Positions 6,483 through 11,419 of a stretch of 11,419 nt of DNA are shown one piece after another. The position numbers were made by a program, and so were the translations under genes. Below the pieces are notes generated by a model. That model saw nothing but the letters and a program-made list of their open reading frames with translations, did not search any database and had not been told where the DNA came from. The first letter of the stretch is position 1; each line of letters begins with the position of its first letter. The stretch covers positions 35,433-46,851 of the forward strand of contig FR879629.1 in assembly GCA_000434475.1 (NCBI GenBank), read 5' to 3'. The stretch comes from Dialister sp. CAG:486. Lineage in GTDB: Bacteria > Bacillota > Negativicutes > Veillonellales > Dialisteraceae.

Positions 6483-6786
6483 TTATTGCATTTCCTCCAG
6501 ATCATAGACTTCTTTATACGAAAGTTCCAGTGCTTTCAAAATACGTGCTCGCTTCCTCCAGCTCTCCGTCCTCTTCAAGCTGGTCAAGGACGAGATCCCT
6601 GATGAAGAAAGAAACGATCAGATGATGCGATGTCGCATAAGACTGAAGAAGATCTCAGTGAGACGAAATCCATCTCCGCCAAAAATAAGAAAATCCAGAT
6701 CGCTTTGGGCATCTGGCCTCGCCCCTTGCATAGGAGCCGAAGAGATAGATTTCCTTCACATGATATTTTTTCGCGAGCGGTCGTAC
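6483..6786 (-). pseudogene. Decayed minor nucleotidyltransferase (MNT-type) gene remnant
   Basis: Minus-strand translation from 6786 reads VRPLAKKYHVKEIYLFGSYARGEA, whose tail GSYARGEA is the GSxARGEA motif of MNT/Pol-beta-type nucleotidyltransferases. The reading then jumps frame by one extra base at 6714 into DAQSDLDFLIFGGDG, which supplies the expected SDLD metal-binding aspartates, until a stop at 6618-6620. Further downstream, other frames give RDLVLDQLEEDGELEEAS and a C-terminal ALELSYKEVYDLEEMQ ending at 6483. A stop lies immediately upstream (6787-6789) and no start or ribosome-binding site is visible. Such proteins are often antitoxin-like partners of HEPN toxins; no partner gene is recognisable. 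The gene is dead unless the frameshifts are sequencing errors. The flanks at 6338-6482 and 6787-6871 show nothing recognisable. Confidence 0.65.
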
Positions 6787-6871
6787 CTATAGGGCAAAAA
6801 GCGAAAACAGCAAATATATTTTCTTCTGGGCAAGCAGTGAGGCCAAAAGAACTACCGTTCGGGAAATATCT

Positions 6872-8326
6872 CTATGGCGTGAGCCCACTCACTCGTTCCT
6901 TGATTTCCTTGATATCCTCCCGGATCTGGCTGATAACCCTTCCTGGGCCTTTCTGATCGCGCGCATCCGTGATACTCATCGACTCCCCGCTCTCCTTATC
7001 CACCAGCTCTATCTTTCCCAAGTGGAGCTTCCCATCGATGATATGGAAGGCATCCGTATGAATGAGGCCGAAATCCGTATCGATCGTGACATCATAGAAA
7101 TCCAGCGCCCGATAGCGGTTATGAAACGTACCAGTGATGCCACGGAATGGGATAAGACTGTAGAAACCTCCACTGGAAGAGAAACTGCCGAAAGCTACGA
7201 GATCCTTCACATTCCCATCACAGTGGATCTCCCCATCCAGCGTGACCAGACAGTAGAACCTCGGCTCCTTGGTCGGAATACGGCTATCCAGGCCCTCCCC
7301 GTGGAGATAGATATTATACACGCGGCTATCGACATTATAGTCCCCGCGCGCCGTCACGATGCCGCCGTAGACTCGCGCCTTCACGTCCGAGAACGTCATC
7401 GCCCCGTCATCGTAGTGGATATCCCCCTTCACATCATAGAAATCCAGCGCCGGCACATGAAGCTCCGGCATGGTGACCGTCCCGTCGCAGATGAGATGAG
7501 ACAGAGGCCCGCGTCCGGAAGCAGTCAAAGTCATCTTGTCATGGATATCATCTCCCAGCCCCATGGAAGAAGGGATCACCCCCTTCGCCGTGACAGAGAC
7601 GATCGATGGGAGATTCTTTTCTTTGAAATCAATCTCGCAGTCCGCCTCGATGCCATTCCCCACCATCGTCCCGCCAAATTCCCCCGTCTTGATGTGGAGA
7701 TCACTCACGCCGCGCGTGTCGATATGCCCATTCAGCGATACGCGCGAGACAAGATAGCGACGCTGCCGATAGAAAGCCGCCATTCGGCCATTATGCACCG
7801 TGATCGTGACATCCAGCGGCTTTCCCTCACGATTGAAATTCGAGATCCGATCCTCCAGCTTTTTCTTCGCATCCAGCGCCTTTTCCTGCTCGATCTCCCC
7901 CTGCCGGCGGTTGATGAAGTCCACATGCATCTCCTCATCGAAATACACCGCAAAGGCCGGGCTCTCCAGCGTGATCTCCCGAATGGTCGTAGAGACGAAG
8001 CGCATCCTGAGCACATCCCACGGATCTACCTTGAAAGATCCGGACGGCACGCGCAGGATCGGATTCCCCGCCGGATCATCCCACGCCAGCTTCTCGAAAG
8101 TGACACCGCCATGGATATTCGCGGTGATCGACTCCACCGTGATCGTCCCCCGAAGCATCTCCTGCCGAGAAGCCGCATAGTTGAAAAGCTCTGCCGCTCC
8201 ATAGCTCATGATTTTCGCTACCAGAAGCAGCAGACAGAAAAGAGCGAGCAGCATTCCGAAGATCATGAGAAAATATCGTGACCAGTGCTTTTCCTTCCGA
8301 AGATCTTTGAGTGCTTTCTTCATCAC
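6872..8326 (-). CDS. Membrane-anchored AsmA/TamB-like protein, function unknown
   Basis: The 484 residues start with a basic cytoplasmic tail and one strong membrane helix (about 19-41), then a long periplasmic part. No cleavage site is evident, so it should stay anchored in the inner membrane. The periplasmic part alternates short beta-strand-like stretches (GTITVESITANIHGGVTFEKL, split as 60-70 and 71-80; SGSFKVDPWDVL at 95-106; REITLESPAFAVYF), the pattern of AsmA/TamB-type proteins that bridge or service the outer membrane. A lysine/glutamate-rich helix (143-162) interrupts it. It is far shorter than TamB. The GTG at 8326 and the ATG at 8323 are adjacent; AAAGG (about 8333-8337) suits the ATG slightly better. 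I see no clear terminator beyond its stop. A role in lipid or outer-membrane protein transport is inference from fold only. Confidence 0.7.
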   Translation of the reverse strand: MMKKALKDLRKEKHWSRYFLMIFGMLLALFCLLLLVAKIMSYGAAELFNYAASRQEMLRGTITVESITANIHGGVTFEKLAWDDPAGNPILRVPSGSFKVDPWDVLRMRFVSTTIREITLESPAFAVYFDEEMHVDFINRRQGEIEQEKALDAKKKLEDRISNFNREGKPLDVTITVHNGRMAAFYRQRRYLVSRVSLNGHIDTRGVSDLHIKTGEFGGTMVGNGIEADCEIDFKEKNLPSIVSVTAKGVIPSSMGLGDDIHDKMTLTASGRGPLSHLICDGTVTMPELHVPALDFYDVKGDIHYDDGAMTFSDVKARVYGGIVTARGDYNVDSRVYNIYLHGEGLDSRIPTKEPRFYCLVTLDGEIHCDGNVKDLVAFGSFSSSGGFYSLIPFRGITGTFHNRYRALDFYDVTIDTDFGLIHTDAFHIIDGKLHLGKIELVDKESGESMSITDARDQKGPGRVISQIREDIKEIKERVSGLTP

Positions 8327-8355
8327 GCCCCGCCTTTCCTTACTACTCTATGCCT

Positions 8356-8385
8356 ATTGTAGCATGTTCCGATCAAAGAAAACAT
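8356..8385 (-). promoter_or_regulatory. Possible promoter of the AsmA-like gene
   Basis: On the minus strand TACAAT (8361-8356) is preceded by TGC, giving an extended -10. The region at -35 is only T-rich (TGTTTT), so the call is weak. It would start transcription about 25 bases before the GTG/ATG start, downstream of the terminator at 8404-8439. Confidence 0.45.
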
Positions 8386-8403
8386 GCGAAAAGCGCCTAT
8401 ATG

Positions 8404-8439
8404 AAAAAAATCCCGCCTTCCTATAAGGAAAGCGGGATT
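8404..8439 (-). terminator. Intrinsic terminator of the TonB receptor operon
   Basis: On the minus strand AATCCCGC pairs with GCGGGATT, the stem continues with TTCC/GGAA beyond one mismatch, and a run of seven T follows. It lies 28 bases after the stop of the small exported protein. Confidence 0.88.
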
Positions 8440-8466
8440 GGGGCGTCAGGCGTTCTACTTCTTTTG

Positions 8467-8901
8467 TTATACCTTCTGATAATACTTAGTACCCTTATCC
8501 GATCCATGCATTAAATTCATCAATTCCTTGGCACGCTCAAGAGTTAGCCCACAATAGTTGGCATACTCTATCAAAGGATTTCCTCTAATTTCCCGCTTGT
8601 GTGCCATAACGGCTCGGCGATCTTCCTTAGATAGTCCTTTGACGTCTTTAAGATCCTGCATCCGTCGGGCATTGCGGAAAATCATATAGACTTCCGTGCG
8701 TTCCGCCTCTTCCTTGGTCATTTTACCTTCAGACACCAGCTCTTCCAAATAGTATTTAGCAACACGTGGATTATGTGGCTCTCCACCACGAAGGGAGTAA
8801 GGCATAGATGCAGGCTCAGGCATACGAGCTTCAGAAATGTTACAAGCAACAGAAAAGAAAAGCATGCTTAAAGCTAAAAACGGAAACGGAATACGCATCA
8901 T
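8467..8901 (-). CDS. Small exported protein of unknown function, downstream partner of the TonB receptor
   Basis: I do not recognise a family. The 144 residues begin with a signal peptide (basic MMR, hydrophobic IPFPFLALSMLFFSVA, 4-19). Cys20 in SVAC could be a lipobox, although serine at -3 is atypical; cleavage after SEA (about 25) by signal peptidase I is the alternative. The mature part is polar and probably helical: a YYLEELVSEGKMTKEEAERTEVY stretch (50-72) resembling the short 'GKxTxEEAE' helices of small exported proteins, then RNARRMQDLKDVKGLSKEDR (76-95) and a C-terminal LTLERAKELMNLMHGSDKG. It starts 11 bases after the receptor stop. AGGAG (8905-8909) is three bases from the first ATG of ATGATG and six from the second (8898), which is likely the true start. 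Tight spacing suggests a periplasmic or lipoprotein helper of the receptor. Confidence 0.75.
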   Translation of the reverse strand: MMRIPFPFLALSMLFFSVACNISEARMPEPASMPYSLRGGEPHNPRVAKYYLEELVSEGKMTKEEAERTEVYMIFRNARRMQDLKDVKGLSKEDRRAVMAHKREIRGNPLIEYANYCGLTLERAKELMNLMHGSDKGTKYYQKV

Positions 8902-8912
8902 TTTCTCCTATC

Positions 8913-11138
8913 TTAGAAGGAATACTGCAGAGAAACGGTATACGTTCTTTCACTAGCAGCTTCTGTCGCATAGAAAGTCTTATCAAAGAGGTTATATACG
9001 GTAAACTGCAGTTTTGCCTCCGGGGTTACATTGTAATTGAAGGCTAGATTTGTGATAAAGAAAGCGTCTTCAGAATAATATTTCCCAGTATCAGCATCAG
9101 GAGACTGACGCGCACTTACGTACTGGGCATCGGCAAGAATATCCCATTTATTTCTCTGGTATTCTACGCCAAAATGAAGCAGATGTTTGGGCAAATCGTA
9201 GTTGTGCTCTCCCTCTATATCTTCAGATTCCCAGGCATAGTTGACATAGGAGCTCCATGCATCATTAAACTTATGCTTAGCTTCGATTTCAATCCCTTTC
9301 TTGGATGCCTCTCCAAGGTTTCTATACTGAGTAAAGCCCTTTTTATATAAAATGCCATTCAGAATGGTCGGAGGATTAGAGGAATACCGAACAGCATCCT
9401 TCGTTTCCGCTCTATAGAACGTCATACTAGCGGAAGTTTTATCGCCCCATTTTTTCTTGACACCGATCTCATATGTATCCGCAGTTTCCGGCTTTAAGTC
9501 AGGATTGGCCACTGTGACTTTTTTATCTACGGTAAGCTGTCCATTGATATTCTTAATTTCCGCGCCCCCATCACGATAGACCTGATAGAGAATCGGCGGA
9601 GTGAAAGAATGTCCATAACTTGCAAAGATGGTCGTGTCATTTGGAAGCGCATACTCCAGTGAAAGTTTTGGGCTCCACTCGGTGTATGTACCATCTTCAT
9701 AAGTACGGTTGACACTAGTATCCAAATACGCGCCATAGCCATCATATTTTTTATATCTGTCAAAACGAATACCGGCATAGACCGCTAAGCGATCAGTAGC
9801 CTGCCATTTATCCTGCAGGTAGCCAGACCAGGATTCGTCTTTGCCGCCGTGGAGTTCATAAGCTCGTTTACCTGTATCCAGATTTCTCCATTGATCCAAA
9901 GTATACTTGGTCTGATCGAAGGATTCACTTCTGTAAGCCATACCGGCGAGGAGTGTGTGCTTGCCGATATCCCATGCTTTATGCATGTCAAAATCCTTGG
10001 TCTTGCTCGGGTAGAAGGACAACGACCCTTGTCCATTCCATTTTTGGAGATCCCCCGCTGAAATAGTCTCTTCCGGTCCGTCAGTAGAAGAAAAGCCGTC
10101 CTTTTTAATATCTGTTACGCCGATTCTAGCATGAAATTGATTCTTTTTATCATCATAAGCAAGGTTATGGACTGCCCATTCCTTCTTTCCGACATAGCCA
10201 AGGAAATCCCCCGGATAAATATCAAAGCCCTTTCCATTGGGGAGCTTCACAGAGCCATAGAAGACTTCATTTCCATCAGCATCTTTGATGAAGCTAAATG
10301 GATCGTTATAAGTATATGTATAATTGGTATGGAAATAGGAATATGTCAAAGATTTATCTTCATCAAAATTGTAAGCAGTCTTGATATGGTAGGTCTCGGT
10401 ATCAAAGGCTTTTCGGCCTCTTCCACCAACAATATATCGATTCCTTGCCGATGTATCTGCATCATACTCTATCTTCGGATCGCCGATTTCAGTTTTCCCT
10501 GTTTTTTCTTCAATAAAATAGCCTCTCCATCCATCCGTCTTGCGTTTTTCATATCCGATTTCAACATCCCATTTGTCTTTCTTGAATTTCGCATCATAGC
10601 TCTGTTTCGTGGTACTATTACTACCCGTAGAAAGAAGGACGTCGCCATGCAGACCTTCATCTTTAGCTTTTTTCGTTATAATCTGAATAACACCGCCAAC
10701 CGCGCGACCGCCATATAAAGAGGAGGCTGCCCCACGGACGACTTCAATGCGTTCGATATTTTGTATCGGAATCATGCTCCAGTCTACGGCGCCGTTCCAT
10801 CCATTATTGACAGGCTGCCCATCAACCATGACTAGAATATCTGTGGAACCAAAGCCTCGCATAGAAATGCCACCATCGCCTACAGGGCTCAGATACACAC
10901 CGGGGAGCTGGCCCAATGCCTGAGCCGTAGAAGAATAGTTATGAGCCGCAATTTCTTTAGCGGTTACCACACTGACAGAAGCTGGAACTTTTTCAGCTGA
11001 CTCTGCCGTTTTAGTTGCAGTGACAATAACTGGAGTAAGCTCGTAAACGGACTCAGCATTTACCCCCCCCGAAATCATGTTTGCTCCAGTCAAAAGAGCA
11101 CATAAAACGGAGGTTGTTAATAATTTCCCTGACATCAT
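8913..11138 (-). CDS. TonB-dependent outer-membrane receptor
   Basis: This outer-membrane beta-barrel gate takes up a scarce ligand (siderophore, haem or cobalamin type) with energy from TonB/ExbBD. From the chosen start it has 741 residues: signal peptide 1-28 (cut after GGVNA), TonB box ELTPVIVTA (33-41), plug from about 45 to 157 with GISMRGFG (90-97), VMVDGQPV, IERIEVVRGAASSLYGG (128-144) and VGGVIQIITK, then a long barrel ending in aromatic VSLQYSF, as barrel-assembly signals do. FTPP and AxYG-like barrel motifs resemble the BtuB/CirA/FepA group, but the ligand cannot be read from sequence. AGGAG (11143-11147) is four bases before the first ATG of ATGATG and seven before the second (11135); a TTG at 11180 lacks a ribosome-binding site. 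A G8 run sits in the signal-peptide codons. Base use is visibly less GC-rich than in the plus-strand genes. Confidence 0.93.
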   Translation of the reverse strand: MMSGKLLTTSVLCALLTGANMISGGVNAESVYELTPVIVTATKTAESAEKVPASVSVVTAKEIAAHNYSSTAQALGQLPGVYLSPVGDGGISMRGFGSTDILVMVDGQPVNNGWNGAVDWSMIPIQNIERIEVVRGAASSLYGGRAVGGVIQIITKKAKDEGLHGDVLLSTGSNSTTKQSYDAKFKKDKWDVEIGYEKRKTDGWRGYFIEEKTGKTEIGDPKIEYDADTSARNRYIVGGRGRKAFDTETYHIKTAYNFDEDKSLTYSYFHTNYTYTYNDPFSFIKDADGNEVFYGSVKLPNGKGFDIYPGDFLGYVGKKEWAVHNLAYDDKKNQFHARIGVTDIKKDGFSSTDGPEETISAGDLQKWNGQGSLSFYPSKTKDFDMHKAWDIGKHTLLAGMAYRSESFDQTKYTLDQWRNLDTGKRAYELHGGKDESWSGYLQDKWQATDRLAVYAGIRFDRYKKYDGYGAYLDTSVNRTYEDGTYTEWSPKLSLEYALPNDTTIFASYGHSFTPPILYQVYRDGGAEIKNINGQLTVDKKVTVANPDLKPETADTYEIGVKKKWGDKTSASMTFYRAETKDAVRYSSNPPTILNGILYKKGFTQYRNLGEASKKGIEIEAKHKFNDAWSSYVNYAWESEDIEGEHNYDLPKHLLHFGVEYQRNKWDILADAQYVSARQSPDADTGKYYSEDAFFITNLAFNYNVTPEAKLQFTVYNLFDKTFYATEAASERTYTVSLQYSF
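11063..11070 (-). repeat. G8 homopolymer in receptor signal peptide (candidate phase-variation tract)
   Basis: Eight C on the plus strand read as eight G in the gene, covering the end of TCG, GGG, GGG and the first base of GTA (Ser-Gly-Gly-Val, about residues 23-26). The next bases are TAAATGCTGA. With seven G the frame reads TCG GGG GGG TAA; with nine it reads GGT AAA TGC TGA. Both give an immediate stop. Confidence 0.85.
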
Positions 11139-11240
11139 ATTTCTCCTCTCAATACAAAACGCGCCCACTAGCAGGAACAAGAAGACCGGAAAACAACAAA
11201 TTATTATTCTTCCTTTTCGGCAAGACTACAACTCTTCCTA

Positions 11241-11263
11241 TTATCACCTTGATCATGTAATAA
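11241..11263. promoter_or_regulatory. Imperfect 23-base palindrome in the receptor leader
   Basis: TTATCAC (11241-11247) and GTAATAA (11257-11263) are inverted with one mismatch in seven, around a central TGATCA. It falls about 16-38 bases into the predicted transcript. It may be an operator or a weak leader hairpin; no known regulator is assigned. Confidence 0.35.
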
Positions 11264-11285
11264 GCGCTCATGAATAGATAAAGTG

Positions 11286-11314
11286 ATTATATCATTTTAT
11301 CATCTATTCTTCAA
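11286..11314 (-). promoter_or_regulatory. Sigma-A type promoter of the TonB receptor operon
   Basis: On the minus strand TTGAAG (11314-11309) is followed by a 17-base spacer and a perfect TATAAT (11291-11286), preceded by TGA, an extended -10. The start would be near 11279, giving a leader of about 140 bases. A 19-base partial dyad (TGAT...ATCA, 11284-11302, 14 of 19 positions self-complementary) covers the -10 and could be an operator of Fur type, although it is a poor match to the classical Fur box. Confidence 0.8.
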
Positions 11315-11338
11315 TCAGTTCTTTCTTTGCACTAATAG

Positions 11339-11395
11339 TTCACAGCACTTTATGCATTCCCACTAAAATGCCCAAAAATGAAAAGGGGCTGTGAA
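11339..11395. repeat. Imperfect inverted repeat near the window end
   Basis: TTCACAGC (11339-11346) with the following CTTTATGCATT is mirrored by AATGAAAAGGGGCTGTGAA (11377-11395), leaving an 18-base centre. Neither side carries a clear T tract, so it is not a convincing terminator. It could be the end of a mobile or miniature element that continues past the window, or a structured leader for a gene to the right. Nothing else is recognisable from 11315 to 11419. Confidence 0.4.
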
Positions 11396-11419
11396 ATAAT
11401 AGCTCCATGAACACAAAAA

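Noticed and set aside
7022..8281. A 419-codon open frame on the plus strand opposite the AsmA-like gene
   Set aside because: Its composition is dominated by Ile, Arg and Asp, with no recognisable domain or convincing ribosome-binding site. It is a mirror of the GC-biased codons on the other strand.
11139..11180. Longer receptor N-terminus from a TTG at 11180
   Set aside because: TTG has no Shine-Dalgarno, the extra residues break the signal-peptide layout, and AGGAG sits properly before the ATGATG at 11138.
11139..11279. Cobalamin riboswitch in the receptor leader
   Set aside because: The leader is about 140 bases, short for that class, and I could not find a convincing B12-box sequence.

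Overview
The window looks like a chromosomal segment of a Negativicutes-type (diderm Firmicute) bacterium, most like the Dialister/Veillonella group. Firmicute-type housekeeping genes (remA-gmk-rpoZ, coaBC) lie beside outer-membrane genes (a TonB-dependent receptor and an AsmA-like membrane-anchored protein), and the intergenic gaps are full of GC-rich dispersed repeats. The genus is an impression from gene content and protein sequence, not a search result.

Layout. Positions 1-225 hold an inverted copy of a dispersed repeat. ahcY (226-1470) and mtaD (1485-2771) form a two-gene operon closed by an intrinsic terminator. Positions 2816-3690 are a gene-free block with a GGGTTCA heptamer array and two further repeat copies that share a direct duplication of about 240 bp. 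A good extended -10 promoter then starts remA-gmk-rpoZ (3762-4884), whose genes overlap by 1 and 4 bases, followed by a terminator. A degenerate repeat copy separates it from coaBC (5057-6256), which has its own strong terminator. Positions 6340-6870 contain the decayed remains of a minor-nucleotidyltransferase-type gene on the minus strand. The rest is minus strand: the AsmA-like gene (8326-6872), and upstream of it an operon made of a TonB-dependent receptor (11138-8913) and a small exported protein (8901-8467), with its own promoter and terminator.

Function. ahcY and mtaD act on S-adenosylhomocysteine (SAH), the by-product of methylation. AhcY splits it and MtaD deaminates it. The AhcY adenine-pocket motif is the Thermotoga/archaeal form (HLEAKT), not the HxTxET form. 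With the deaminase next door, this suggests an S-inosylhomocysteine route. remA-gmk-rpoZ is the conserved Firmicute set for matrix regulation, GMP kinase and RNA polymerase omega. CoaBC makes 4'-phosphopantetheine.

The most unusual observations are: (1) a G8 homopolymer inside the signal-peptide codons of the TonB receptor, where either a gain or a loss of one G gives an almost immediate stop, so the gene looks like a phase-variable on/off switch caught ON; (2) the altered AhcY pocket paired with MtaD; (3) a modular repeat family placed directly against the ribosome-binding sites of ahcY and coaBC; and (4) a dyad over the receptor promoter. All alignments and composition statements were made by eye.
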